A stretch of DNA of 64,000 nt from Verrucomicrobiales bacterium (GCA_030730365.1 JANQVJ010000049.1:1-64000), one strand, 5' to 3'; shown: positions 38,273 to 48,612, counted from the first letter of the stretch. A program made the numbers and translations. Notes: generated by a model not told the origin, from the sequence alone.

Positions 38273-40731
38273 GATTCGGTCGGTTCGGATTCCTCTCCGG
38301 TGGCCGTCTCAAAGCGGCTGCTGAACTTGAAGTAAAGGAACGACCCCACCAGCACGACGATGCCGAGGACGATGAAAGCGATGATGCGGGAAAGCTGATC
38401 GAGTCCGGCGAGGTCGACGAAGAAGACTTTCAGGATCGTACTTCCGAGGAGGATGAGTCCAATCCCGCGCATCGCGGCCCGTCCCTTCAGGATTCCGGCG
38501 AGGAGCAGGGCAATGGCGAAGAGCGACCAGAAAATCGAGATGCCGCCCATGCGGAATTCGGGAAGGAAGCGGCTCAGGCCGGTCCAGATCTCGAGGCTGG
38601 AGTAGAGGAAGATGGCGGCGAGTCCGGCGTAGCTGAAAATGGGTGCGGCGTCGCCGTGGTCGTCATGCCGCATCAGGGTGCGGGCGGCGAAGAGCAGGTA
38701 GAGGATGAGTGCCCCGTAATCGAGGACCCGCATGAGGAAGCCGCCTGCCAATCCCTCTCTTCTGAAGGCGAGATCAAAGCCCGGGTTCCAGTAAAGGTAA
38801 TCGAAGACGAACACCTTCAGGACGAGGGCAAGACCGAGGATCCAGAAGAGCGCTTTCGCGAGGCCCGATTTTCTCACGATCATCTCGTGGAGGAGGAGCG
38901 CTCCCAGTCCCACCCAGACGAGGGTAATCCCAGGTCGCATGAGCGGATCGAAGAGCCGGTCCGCCGTGTTCCACACCTCGAGATTGCAATAGGTGAAAGT
39001 GAGCGCCACCACGATCCAGAAGCAGGCGCGACCGACGCCGGACTGACCGGGCAAAGGACGAATGTCGTTTTCCTCCCCGACAGCCCAGGCCGCGTCGCCT
39101 TGACCCTCGTGACGAAAGAGGCGACCCGCCGCAAAGAAAGAGCCGATCGGGATTCCGAAGATGAAAAGGCGCTCAACGAAGTGGGCGAAGTATTCTTTAC
39201 CGGACATCAGGTCGGGAGCGAGATCCTCGAACTGGCCGTGGAAGTCAAAGAGCGCGAGCCGCCCGAGGACGACGAGGTAGAGCAGATAGGCGAGCTGACG
39301 CAGGAACTCGCTGCGCATCTTCGAGGCAATCCAGAGCATGGCGAAGGCCTGGAGCGCCCAGCTCACCGTGATCCAGCCTTTCGAGAGGACGAGCGGCAGG
39401 GTGATCGCGACGAAGAAAGCGGCCAGTCCCATGAAGCTGAGGAGCAACCCGCGGTCGCGAATGCCGCGCTTCAGAAAGACGACGACATGGACGATGTAAA
39501 AGGCCGCGAGTCCGAGAGTGAGCACGGCAATGGCTTCGCGGTCAAAGCGAGCTTCGATGTAGCGGACAGCGAAACCGACTAAGACCGCCGCGTTGAGGAA
39601 GAGGAAGAGCAACTCGAGGAGTGTCGCGGTGCGGCGGTGGACGAGCTGATACACAAAGGTCACCGACGAGAAGAGCGCAAAGAAGGCGAGGATAAACGGC
39701 ATGAACTCCCAAAAGCGATCCGGCTGGAATCCTTTCTCTGTCGCCATGAGAACGAGGAGACTTGTCGCGAGGAAGCTCAGGTAATGGAGCAGCCTCCAGT
39801 TTTTCCGCGAGGCGATGAAGAACATCCCGAGTCCTAACAGGAGCACATAACTAAAGAGGACGACGACGCTCGCATTCCCCGTCGGGATCATCAGGGGAGT
39901 GCAGTAGCCGCCGAGCAGCCCGAGGATGGCGACGAGGAGCGAATTGAACCTTACCGCGACGACTCCGGCGACGGCGGTGACGAGGACCATCAGGGCAAAG
40001 GCGGGTATCGTCCCGATGATGGCGTAGTCGGGCTGATGAGCAGTGAAGAAGCTGAAGTAGAGTGTCGCAAATCCCGCCCCGGCGAGCCCCTCACCGAGGA
40101 GCGCGTAACGTCCTTTGAAGAGCCGCAGACCCCAGGCGATGAGGGCACCGCCCGTCGCGGTGGTGAGGAGAACGCGGCTAACCGGTCCGATAAAGCCCTT
40201 GGCGATGGAGTATTTCAGGAAAAAGCCGATCCCGATGACGAGGATGAGCACCCCGAGACGGATGAGCCAGGTCGTGGCGACAGCAAATTCCATCGTGACG
40301 CCTTTGGGGCGATGTTCTTCACCGACGACGATCCAGTTCCAGATTTTGCCGAGGATCTCGCGCGCCGTTGCTTCGAAGCGGCCCGGTTCGCGTTCGGCGG
40401 CAGCGGGGATCGAGGCTGGTGACGCGGCGGGAGCGAACTCTGCCGCGACGCGGGGCAGCGGCGGAGGTGGAGAACCGTTGTAGAGTGGAGTCTCTTCGGC
40501 TTGAGCCTCGGGGGTCTCGAGCGCTGCGGAAATTTCCTCCGGTTCGGGCGCGGGCTTCGTTTCCGGAGGAGCCGTCCGGAAGAGCGGCGCGGTCCGCGCC
40601 TGGTGCAGCAGTTCACGGAGATCGCTTTTCAGTGAATCGACCCTGCGGTTAGTCTCGCCGAGGCGTGAGAGCAGGGAAGTCACGAGTATCAGCACGATGC
40701 TGAGCAGCAGGAGAATGAGTATTTCCATCAC
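38269..40731 (-). CDS. DUF2339 polytopic membrane protein
   Basis: Very many TM segments; FAVATTWLIRLGVLILVIGIGFFLKYSIAKGFIGPVSRVLLT typical of DUF2339. Confidence 0.85.
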   Translation of the reverse strand: MMEILILLLLSIVLILVTSLLSRLGETNRRVDSLKSDLRELLHQARTAPLFRTAPPETKPAPEPEEISAALETPEAQAEETPLYNGSPPPPLPRVAAEFAPAASPASIPAAAEREPGRFEATAREILGKIWNWIVVGEEHRPKGVTMEFAVATTWLIRLGVLILVIGIGFFLKYSIAKGFIGPVSRVLLTTATGGALIAWGLRLFKGRYALLGEGLAGAGFATLYFSFFTAHQPDYAIIGTIPAFALMVLVTAVAGVVAVRFNSLLVAILGLLGGYCTPLMIPTGNASVVVLFSYVLLLGLGMFFIASRKNWRLLHYLSFLATSLLVLMATEKGFQPDRFWEFMPFILAFFALFSSVTFVYQLVHRRTATLLELLFLFLNAAVLVGFAVRYIEARFDREAIAVLTLGLAAFYIVHVVVFLKRGIRDRGLLLSFMGLAAFFVAITLPLVLSKGWITVSWALQAFAMLWIASKMRSEFLRQLAYLLYLVVLGRLALFDFHGQFEDLAPDLMSGKEYFAHFVERLFIFGIPIGSFFAAGRLFRHEGQGDAAWAVGEENDIRPLPGQSGVGRACFWIVVALTFTYCNLEVWNTADRLFDPLMRPGITLVWVGLGALLLHEMIVRKSGLAKALFWILGLALVLKVFVFDYLYWNPGFDLAFRREGLAGGFLMRVLDYGALILYLLFAARTLMRHDDHGDAAPIFSYAGLAAIFLYSSLEIWTGLSRFLPEFRMGGISIFWSLFAIALLLAGILKGRAAMRGIGLILLGSTILKVFFVDLAGLDQLSRIIAFIVLGIVVLVGSFLYFKFSSRFETATGEESEPTES

Positions 40732-40892
40732 AAGCGGGTTTCAGTTCGTGGCCATACTACCGCAGCGGCATGGAAAAGGACGAATTGATAAACCGTTCAT
40801 AAAACATTGATCAGACTGATGATTGCCGGGTGGCGCGATGCGGGGCGGGCCCATGGTTGCCCGGACTGGTGCGGACGTGGTATTCCCTCCCC

Positions 40893-42239
40893 ATGGAACG
40901 AAGAAACTTTCTCAAAGGAGCCGCCCCGCTCGCTGCTGCAGCCGCCACTCCCTTTACCGCTGCCGCCGCCGACGGCAGGGAGGGTGACCCGATCGGCGAT
41001 CTCACGACGAATCTTCTGCCCTCCATCCAGAAGGCGCGCGACGCGGCCATGTCCGTGTTGAAGCCCTCGGCCAAAGATCTCGAGCACGGTCTCGCTCTGC
41101 ACGCCGACTCGCTTGTCTTTGACTCCTATGGTTTTTCACCGCGTGCCGCAATCGACGGCGAAGCGATCAAGGCCGCTGTCCTCGCGGGCGCCTCCGACGC
41201 GGAGCTGGAAGATCTGCGTGAGGACATGAGCATGACCCGCTGCATCACCAGTGCCGAGGAACAACGCGAGTATCTCGAGGCCTGGCGCGCCTCGGGGGTA
41301 ACGTGCATTTTTCAAAACGCGGGGCAAGAGTGTCAGGATCCGATGCGTCTCATCAAGCGACTTGCCCGCTTCACTTACACGACCGACATGCTGCGCGAGC
41401 ATGTTTCCAAGGCGGTCATCCCCGACGACATCGAGGCGGTTAAGGCGGCGGGAAAGCACTGCCTCTACATGACCGGAAACGGCGTCCCACTGACGCAGGA
41501 CTGGAACACCATCCCCGACGAGCTGCGCTATCTGAAGATTTTTTATCAGCTCGGCATTCGCATGATGCACCTCACCTACCAGCGCCGGAACATGATAGGC
41601 GACGGTTGTGGAGAGACGTCGAATGCGGGTCTGAGCGATTTTGGAAAAGCCGTCGTTGCCGAGATGAACCGCGTCGGGGTCATCGTCGATTGCGCGCACT
41701 CCGGCTGGCAGACGAGCCTCGAGGCGGCGCAGCTCTCGGGCAAGCCCATGGTCGCGAGTCACACCGTCGCCGGAGCACTCTACGCCCACATTCGCAGCAA
41801 GCCCGACGAAGTCATCAAAGCCATCGCCGACACCGACGGGCTCGTCGGGATCTGTTGCATCTCGAGATTTTTGCGGGGAAAGGGCGACCTCAATGCCCTG
41901 CTCGATCACATCGACTACGTCGCGAAAAAGTTCGGAGTCGATCATGTCGCAATCGGGACCGACATCGCCTACACCTCCAGCTACAGCGCCGCGGAAAACA
42001 AAAAAGCCGCCGTCGGCGGGTTGCGGCGCCAGCGCGAGGCCTTCCGATCGCTCTGGCCGAAAGACGACTTCATCCCGACCGAAGAGGCCGATCTCAGTCT
42101 CTCCTGGACGAACTGGCCGCTCTATACCGTAGGTCTGGTGCAGCGCGGCTACTCTGATGAAGACATCCGCAAGATCCTCGGTGGCAATGTCATGCGCGTG
42201 GCACGGGCGAACCTGGTCACTGCCGTGACACTCGGGTAA
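40893..42239 (+). CDS. Membrane dipeptidase (peptidase M19) with Tat signal
   Basis: MERRNFLKGAAPLAAAAATPF; LGIRMMHLTYQRRNMIGDGCGE; VIVDCAHSGW; HVAIGTDI. Confidence 0.88.
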   Translation: MERRNFLKGAAPLAAAAATPFTAAAADGREGDPIGDLTTNLLPSIQKARDAAMSVLKPSAKDLEHGLALHADSLVFDSYGFSPRAAIDGEAIKAAVLAGASDAELEDLREDMSMTRCITSAEEQREYLEAWRASGVTCIFQNAGQECQDPMRLIKRLARFTYTTDMLREHVSKAVIPDDIEAVKAAGKHCLYMTGNGVPLTQDWNTIPDELRYLKIFYQLGIRMMHLTYQRRNMIGDGCGETSNAGLSDFGKAVVAEMNRVGVIVDCAHSGWQTSLEAAQLSGKPMVASHTVAGALYAHIRSKPDEVIKAIADTDGLVGICCISRFLRGKGDLNALLDHIDYVAKKFGVDHVAIGTDIAYTSSYSAAENKKAAVGGLRRQREAFRSLWPKDDFIPTEEADLSLSWTNWPLYTVGLVQRGYSDEDIRKILGGNVMRVARANLVTAVTLG

Positions 42240-42618
42240 AGACCCGGAACCCCGGGAAGGCCCCAGGTGTCGCGATGGCTTCGTTCCCCCCCTAAACTTT
42301 CATTTGCCATAAGGGGGTAAAGGAGGCTACCCTTATTCCGTCACTCCCCAATGGAAGGGGAACAGGGTCGGGATGACTGTTACGATTCCCCCGACCTCTG
42401 GCCGCTCCGGCGAACGGGCCCCAAGCCCACTTCTCTTGCTCGCGTCCGGTCCTTCTTCGGGAAACGTTATCCCGGCCATTTTCGCCCGTCCGCACTCCTC
42501 GCGAGGGCTACTCCGGCCCCGATACCGCGCGACCGGCGCGCTTTGCCCAGAGCAGATCTGCTCCCTACGGCGAGGCACGAGCGCCTCCAACCCAATACCA
42601 CCACCCCTTTCCCGGAAC

Positions 42619-44922
42619 ATGGAAAACAAGTTAATCAAACATCTCGGGCACAAACGATACACGCCCTCCACTATCACGGAGATACTCTCCCAGCTCGGCC
42701 TCGATCCGCAGGATCAGCCCCGTCTTCAGCGCCAACTCCGCGAACTCGAACGCCACGGCGCCGCGATCCGCATCAAGGGCGGACGTTACCTCTCCACCTC
42801 GTCGCCCTGGCTCGTCGCCGGTCGCATCCAGATCACGAAGTCAGGTCGCGGATTCCTCTCTGCTGACGATCCCGCTCTGCCCGAGATCGCCATCCGCGGC
42901 AATGACACCGGGACCGCTCTCAATGATGACAAGGTTCTCGTCCTCCGTGATCAGGAGCCGAAGACCGGCTTCTGGGGTTCGCCAAAAGCGGAAACCGAGT
43001 CTCTCACCGGCAGCGTCGTGCAGGTCATCGAGCGCCGTCGCACCCGCTTCGTCGGGACGCTCCGCCGCAGCGCCAAAGGACTCCACGTCATTCCCGACGA
43101 CCCGCGTTTTTCCTACGAGATCCGTGTGCCCCAACCGAAGACCGCTGCGCTCCAGGCCAAAGCCGGGGACAAGGTCGTGATCGAACTCGGCCACTGGGAA
43201 TCGCGCCACGTCAATCCCGAAGGACGCATCACCGAAGTGCTCGGCGCCCCTGCTGCCGACGGCGTCGACATGCTCGCGGTGCTGCGCCAGTATGGACTCA
43301 ACTCCGCCTTCCCCGAGCAGGTCGTTAAAGAGGCGCGCCGCTTCGGCCGCACCGTGCCCGCTGCCGACATAAAAGGCCGTCGCGATTGCCGAAAGCAGCT
43401 CGTCGTCACGATCGATCCCGACGATGCCCGCGACTTTGATGACGCTATCTGTCTTGAGCGTGCCGGAGCAAACCGCTGGAAACTCTGGGTCCACATCGCC
43501 GATGTCTCCCATTACGTACGCCCCGGCACCGCCCTCGATGAGGAAGCAAAACGCCGCGGCAATTCCTCGTATCTCGTCGACCGCGTCGTCCCGATGCTGC
43601 CCGAAGAGCTCAGCAATGAACTTTGCTCGCTGAAACCCAATGTCGACCGCCTCACGAAGTGCGTCGAGTTTCTTCTCGGCAACGACGGCAAGGTCATCAG
43701 CACTGATTTCTACCCCGCCGTGATTCATTCACAAAAGCGCCTCACCTACGCCGATGCCCTCGCTATCCTCCAGCGCCCCGCCAGGGGTGCCATCGGCGAG
43801 ATGCTCCACGAGGCCCACGGTCTCGCCCAGTTTATCCGCAAGCGCCGCTTTGAAGACGGCTCGCTCGATCTCGACTTCCCCGAGACAAAAATCCGCCTCG
43901 ACGCCACCGGCAAGGTCGAGCGCATCGATCTGCACGACAATGACATTTCCCACCAGCTCATCGAGGAGTTCATGCTCCTCGCCAATGAAGCGGTCGCCGG
44001 TCGTCTCATGAAGCTGAAGCGCGCCGCAATCTACCGCACTCACGAGGCACCCGATCCCGGCCGTCTCCAGAGCTATCGCGAGGACGTCCTCAGTCACTCC
44101 ATTCCGTGCGGTAATCTCACCAAACCCGCCGAAGTGCAAAAGCTCTTCCGCCAACTTGGTGAACTTGCCTCCGGAGCCGCTCTCAAAATCGGATTCCTCA
44201 AATCGCTCAACCGCGCCCGCTACACCGCCGATCCGCTCGGTCACTACGGACTCGCGAAGAAAAAATACGCGCACTTCACTTCGCCGATCCGCCGCTACGC
44301 CGACCTCGTCGTGCACCGCAGTCTCTTCGCCGCGGAGAAGAGCGCTCCGCTCCTTCATCTCCATGATGTCGCCAATCACCTCTCCTCGTCCGAGCGCAAC
44401 TCGGCCGATGCCGAGCGCGATAGCAAGGACATCAAGCTCCACGCCTTCCTCCTCGATCAGATTCACTCCGGCAAACCGACCCGTTACCCTGCCCGGGTCA
44501 CGAGTCTGCGCGACTTCGGATTTTTTGTCGACATCACCGGTCTCGGCATGAGCGGCATGGTTCCGCTCGCCCTCCTCGAGGACGATCACTACCGCCACGA
44601 TACCGCCGCGAAGAAGATCGAAGGACGCAGCAAGCGCCGCACGATCCAGCTCGGCGATATCGTCGACGTCGAGATCGCCAAGGTCGATGCGGCCCGCAAG
44701 ATGGTCGATTTTCGTATCGTCGGGACCGCTCGTAATGGCGGCCGTGCCCCTGCCGGCACTCGTCCCGGCATTCGAAATCGTAAGGGAAATCAAAAGCCCG
44801 TCAACGCCGCGATGGAGACCGCCGCCCCCGTCGCTGAAACGCAGGCTGCCGCCGCAGGCACTTCGCGCCGCCGCCGCTCCGGTCGTCGTGGCGGTAAGGC
44901 GAAAGCGGGCGGACAGGCGTAA
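42619..44922 (+). CDS. rnr: Ribonuclease R
   Basis: TIDPDDARDFDDAICLER, HIADVSHYVRPGTALDEEA, S1 domain, basic tail. Start at MENKLIKHLGHK. Confidence 0.93.
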   Translation: MENKLIKHLGHKRYTPSTITEILSQLGLDPQDQPRLQRQLRELERHGAAIRIKGGRYLSTSSPWLVAGRIQITKSGRGFLSADDPALPEIAIRGNDTGTALNDDKVLVLRDQEPKTGFWGSPKAETESLTGSVVQVIERRRTRFVGTLRRSAKGLHVIPDDPRFSYEIRVPQPKTAALQAKAGDKVVIELGHWESRHVNPEGRITEVLGAPAADGVDMLAVLRQYGLNSAFPEQVVKEARRFGRTVPAADIKGRRDCRKQLVVTIDPDDARDFDDAICLERAGANRWKLWVHIADVSHYVRPGTALDEEAKRRGNSSYLVDRVVPMLPEELSNELCSLKPNVDRLTKCVEFLLGNDGKVISTDFYPAVIHSQKRLTYADALAILQRPARGAIGEMLHEAHGLAQFIRKRRFEDGSLDLDFPETKIRLDATGKVERIDLHDNDISHQLIEEFMLLANEAVAGRLMKLKRAAIYRTHEAPDPGRLQSYREDVLSHSIPCGNLTKPAEVQKLFRQLGELASGAALKIGFLKSLNRARYTADPLGHYGLAKKKYAHFTSPIRRYADLVVHRSLFAAEKSAPLLHLHDVANHLSSSERNSADAERDSKDIKLHAFLLDQIHSGKPTRYPARVTSLRDFGFFVDITGLGMSGMVPLALLEDDHYRHDTAAKKIEGRSKRRTIQLGDIVDVEIAKVDAARKMVDFRIVGTARNGGRAPAGTRPGIRNRKGNQKPVNAAMETAAPVAETQAAAAGTSRRRRSGRRGGKAKAGGQA

Positions 44923-44930
44923 CCTGTCTC

Positions 44931-45368
44931 ATGAAGACTCTCGCCTTCGCGGCGCTGCTCACCGGCATCTCCCTATCCTCTCTCGCCGCAGGACCGCTCT
45001 CCCACTACCGGTGGAAAAATCGTATCCTCATACTCGATTTCTCCGGCGCGGAAGCGGAAGCCCTCGCCGAATTCGAGAAGCAGATCCTCCGGAACGGCGA
45101 TGGTCTCAAGGACAGGGATCTCATTCTCTTTCACGTCGGTGAGTTGGGAAAACGCGGAAAGCGATACGCCGAACCTCTCAGTGACAAGTCCCGGGCCGCC
45201 TTGCGTCGTCAGCTGGGTCTTGGGGAGACTTCACGGGGAGCGTCCGTCACTCTCCTCGGCAAAGATGGCTCAACCAAATCCGTCCAGCGCGCCAAGCTCT
45301 CTCTCGTGACATTTTTTGCGCTCATCGACGCCATGCCGATGCGTCGCGAAGAAATGCGCCGCCCCTGA
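44931..45368 (+). CDS. DUF4174-like secreted protein
   Basis: NRILILDFSG..., KDRDLILFHVGEL, VTLLGKDGSTKSVQRAKLSLVTFFALIDAMPMRREEMRR. Confidence 0.75.
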   Translation: MKTLAFAALLTGISLSSLAAGPLSHYRWKNRILILDFSGAEAEALAEFEKQILRNGDGLKDRDLILFHVGELGKRGKRYAEPLSDKSRAALRRQLGLGETSRGASVTLLGKDGSTKSVQRAKLSLVTFFALIDAMPMRREEMRRP

Positions 45369-45385
45369 ACCGCTGAAAACCGACA

Positions 45386-45421
45386 GGACAATAAATGTCG
45401 CGGCCGCGACATTTATTGTCC
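45386..45421. repeat. 36-bp perfect palindrome GGACAATAAATGTCGCGGCCGCGACATTTATTGTCC
   Basis: Identical to the core at 13501..13536. Confidence 0.98.
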
Positions 45422-45513
45422 ACCGATCCGTCCTCGTCGGCGCATTTCCGCTGCGCCACTTCCCTTGCGCGGGCCTTTCGTGGCCGTAGATTTCCGCTTC
45501 TACAGTATACCCC

Positions 45514-46368
45514 ATGAAACTTCCCTACTTTCTTCTCGCCGCGACCTTTGCGGGCCTCTTCCAGATTGACGCGGCTGATCCCATTCCGGACGACCGTCGC
45601 ATCAGCGGCATCGCGATCGGATGCCAGGCCTACACGTTCAACCGCTTCACCGCCTTCGAGGCGATCGAGAAAACAGCCGCCTCGGGCGCGAAGTTGATCG
45701 AACTTTACCCAGGGCAAAAACTTTCCCCCGCCGAGCCCGACGTGAAGCTCGATCACAACGCCTCTCCCGAGACTCTCGAGAAGGTCAAGGCCAAGCTCAA
45801 AGAGCACGACATCATGGCCGTCGCCTACGGCGTCGTGGGGCTCAGCAAAGACGAGGCCGAGAGCCGCAAAGTCTTCGAATTCGCCAAAACCATGGGCATC
45901 CGCGTCATCAACACCGAGTCGGTCGACGCCCTCGACACTTTCGAAAAACTCGTCAGGGAATACGACATTCAGGTCGGCTTTCACAACCATCCAAAGCGTG
46001 AAAACGATCCCAACTACAAGGTCTGGGATCCGGGCTACATCGCCGAACTCGTGAAAGACCGCGATCCCCGCATCGGAGCCTGTGTTGATACCGGTCACTG
46101 GATGCGCTCGGGCCTGAAGCCCGTCGCTTGCCTCCGCATTCTCAAAGGCCGCATCGTCAGCAGCCACCTCAAAGATCTCAACGCCTACGGCAAAGGTTCG
46201 CACGACGTCCCCTACGGCACCGGCGAAGCCGACATGCCTGCGATCCTTGATGAGCTCGCAGCACAAGGATTTTCCGGTCCCGCCTCAATCGAGTACGAGC
46301 ACAACTGGGAGAACTCACTCCCCGAAGTGACGAGGTGCGTCGAATTTCTCAAGAGCCGAGAAGGCTGA
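45514..46368 (+). CDS. Sugar phosphate isomerase/epimerase (xylose isomerase-like TIM barrel)
   Basis: IGCQAYTFNRFTAFEAIEKTAASGAKLIELYPGQ; VGFHNHPK; GACVDTGHWMRSG; SIEYEHNWENSLPEV. Confidence 0.9.
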   Translation: MKLPYFLLAATFAGLFQIDAADPIPDDRRISGIAIGCQAYTFNRFTAFEAIEKTAASGAKLIELYPGQKLSPAEPDVKLDHNASPETLEKVKAKLKEHDIMAVAYGVVGLSKDEAESRKVFEFAKTMGIRVINTESVDALDTFEKLVREYDIQVGFHNHPKRENDPNYKVWDPGYIAELVKDRDPRIGACVDTGHWMRSGLKPVACLRILKGRIVSSHLKDLNAYGKGSHDVPYGTGEADMPAILDELAAQGFSGPASIEYEHNWENSLPEVTRCVEFLKSREG

Positions 46369-46390
46369 TGTCGACGGCGCCAAAGCGGGG

Positions 46391-47215
46391 TCATTTGCCG
46401 ATTTGACTCCGCAGTCTCGCGAGATCCTCCTCGATGCGACTAAGGATCTCGATCGTCTCCCGGTTCGGACTTTCCGGATCGGGGATCATCGCCAGCTCCT
46501 GCATCGTCGAGACGATGATGCCGATGAAGAGATTTAGAATCGTGAAGGTCGCGATGATGATGAAGGGCACAAAAAAGGCCCAGGCGAAGGGATGCGCCTC
46601 CATGACGGGACGCACGATCCCCATGGACCAACTCTCCAGCGTCATGACCTGGAAGAGGGTGTAGAGGCTCTTCCCGATACTGCCGAACCAGTCCGGAAAG
46701 GTCGCCCCGAAAAAGCCCACCGCCATCACCGCGGCGGCGTAAAAAAAGATCGCCATCACCATCACGACCGCGCCCAGCCCGGGGATCGAGTGGATGAAAG
46801 CCGCGACGACGCGGCGCAGGCTCGGCACGACCGTGAGCAGTCGCAGGACCCGCAGGACTCGGAGCGTCCGCAGGACCGAGAGCGCTCCGTTCCCCGGGAT
46901 GAGGGCGATCGCGACGACGAGGAAGTCGAAGACATTCCAGCCGCTTTTGAAAAAACCGAGTCGATAGGCGACGAGCTTGATGACGATCTCCACCGCGAAG
47001 ACTCCGAGACAGAAAAGATCGATCGCACGCCAGAGCGGATCGAGCTGAGGGAGGATCGTCGGATCGATATAGAGCCCGAGAACGACCGCGTTCACGATGA
47101 TCGCGGCGAGAATAAAGCGCTGGACCGGACCCGACTCGATGAACTCGGCCAGTCGCAGACGCCAGGGAGCGATGCCGGATCTGGCACGCAGTTTCAGGAG
47201 GTCATCGTCACTCAT
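46391..47215 (-). CDS. Ion transporter, voltage-gated cation channel (NaChBac-like)
   Basis: S4 LSVLRTLRVLRVLRLLTVVPSLRRVV; pore TLESWSMG; FTILNLFIGIIVSTMQ (S6). Confidence 0.92.
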   Translation of the reverse strand: MSDDDLLKLRARSGIAPWRLRLAEFIESGPVQRFILAAIIVNAVVLGLYIDPTILPQLDPLWRAIDLFCLGVFAVEIVIKLVAYRLGFFKSGWNVFDFLVVAIALIPGNGALSVLRTLRVLRVLRLLTVVPSLRRVVAAFIHSIPGLGAVVMVMAIFFYAAAVMAVGFFGATFPDWFGSIGKSLYTLFQVMTLESWSMGIVRPVMEAHPFAWAFFVPFIIIATFTILNLFIGIIVSTMQELAMIPDPESPNRETIEILSRIEEDLARLRSQIGK

Positions 47216-47355
47216 GGGGTTGGGAAAAGAGGCTGGTTAGAGCCGCCTACTGTACACCCCGCCCCGCCTTCGGCAACTTGCCGATGGTGAAGAAAAAGAG
47301 AGGACTATAAAGGCTCTCGCCAGTCACTCAATCCTGTCAGGTCGGGACGCGAGGA

Positions 47356-47715
47356 TCACTTTTCCAGTCCTGTTTCCAGAATGAACCACTGCACGGGCAG
47401 GTCCTTGAGGGCCTCACGCATTTTGTCGAGCTCGACGGCGTCTCCGTGGACTTCGAGTCGCACGAGCTCCGCGATCTTGAGCGCTTCGCCGAGGAGGTCG
47501 CCGACATTCCCGAGGTGCTTCAGGGCGCCTTCACCGCCGACATAGGCCTCGCGGCAAAAGACGGTATCGCCACACACGGTGAAGTCATAAAAAAGCACGT
47601 CCTCCTCCACCCGCGTCCGTTCAACGAAGGCCGGCATGCCGGCAATAAAGTCGGCGAGTTTGCCCTCGTGCGGTTTGAAGTAGGGGTGAATGCTGACGGT
47701 GGAACGGGGAGACAT
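47356..47715 (-). CDS. Putative antibiotic biosynthesis monooxygenase (ABM)-like protein
   Basis: TVSIHPYFKPHEGKLADFIAGMPAFVERTRVEEDVLFYDFTVCGDTVFCREAYVGGEGALKHL. Confidence 0.6.
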   Translation of the reverse strand: MSPRSTVSIHPYFKPHEGKLADFIAGMPAFVERTRVEEDVLFYDFTVCGDTVFCREAYVGGEGALKHLGNVGDLLGEALKIAELVRLEVHGDAVELDKMREALKDLPVQWFILETGLEK

Positions 47716-47793
47716 GCTTATCGTGATAGCCCGAACCGAAGGCAAAATCGAGAAAGAAATCACGCCATTGATTTCTCATGATGAGAATTAGAG

Positions 47794-48600
47794 CTATTCG
47801 CGGATGTCGCGTCTCCCGGAGCTCACGTTCACCCCGGGGAGGAGCCGCGGGAGAAGTCGTTCGAGGGCGTCGAGAGCCCCGGTCGTCTCGACGAGGATGG
47901 ATCCTTTCCCCTGTGAGCAGAAATCAGGCTCGAGGAGGCTTTTAACACGACGCGCGACGGCGGGTCCGGTATCGACGACGGTGGCAGTGTCAGGGAGGCG
48001 TGCTTCGATGACGGCCCGGAGAAAGGGATAATGGGTACAACCCAGCACAAAGACATCGGCTCCGGCTTCGAGGAGGGGGGCGAGGGCTTCGTCGACGGCG
48101 TCTTCGACTTCGGGGCCAGTGAGTTGTCCGGCCTCGACGAGTTCGACGAAGCGCGGGCAGGGACGGGTGATGACGCGCACGCCGCTGGCGTGGGTGTTGA
48201 CGAGCTGATGGAATTTTTCCCCGGCGATGGACGCCTCGGTCGCGAGGACGCCGATGACGCCGCTGCGGGTAAGTTCGGCAGCTGGTTTCACGGCGGGCTC
48301 CATTCCCACGACGGGGAGAGGGTAGGTGGCGCGCAGGGCGCCGACGGCATGGATCGTGGCGGAGTTGCAGGCGATCACGAGGATGCCCGCTCCCTGGGAG
48401 AGGAGGTAATCGGAGATCTCAAAAACCCGTGCGCAGATCACTTCGGGACTTTTCGTTCCGTAAGGACACCAGGCTGAATCCCCTACGTAGTGCAACTCCG
48501 CGCCAGGGAGGATACGATGAACTTCGCGCAGCACGGAAAGCCCGCCGACACCCGAGTCGAGCAGGCCTATCTTCACCGGAGCGGATGGGGAGCGGCTCAA
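47794..48600 (-). CDS. murI: Glutamate racemase
   Basis: KIGLLDSGVGGLSVLREV; ACNSATIHA; LGCTHYPFL. Confidence 0.94.
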   Translation of the reverse strand: MSRSPSAPVKIGLLDSGVGGLSVLREVHRILPGAELHYVGDSAWCPYGTKSPEVICARVFEISDYLLSQGAGILVIACNSATIHAVGALRATYPLPVVGMEPAVKPAAELTRSGVIGVLATEASIAGEKFHQLVNTHASGVRVITRPCPRFVELVEAGQLTGPEVEDAVDEALAPLLEAGADVFVLGCTHYPFLRAVIEARLPDTATVVDTGPAVARRVKSLLEPDFCSQGKGSILVETTGALDALERLLPRLLPGVNVSSGRRDIRE

Positions 48601-48612
48601 AGTGGTGCGCCC

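Noticed and set aside
43729-44793. 354-aa minus-strand ORF
   Set aside because: Antisense of rnr.
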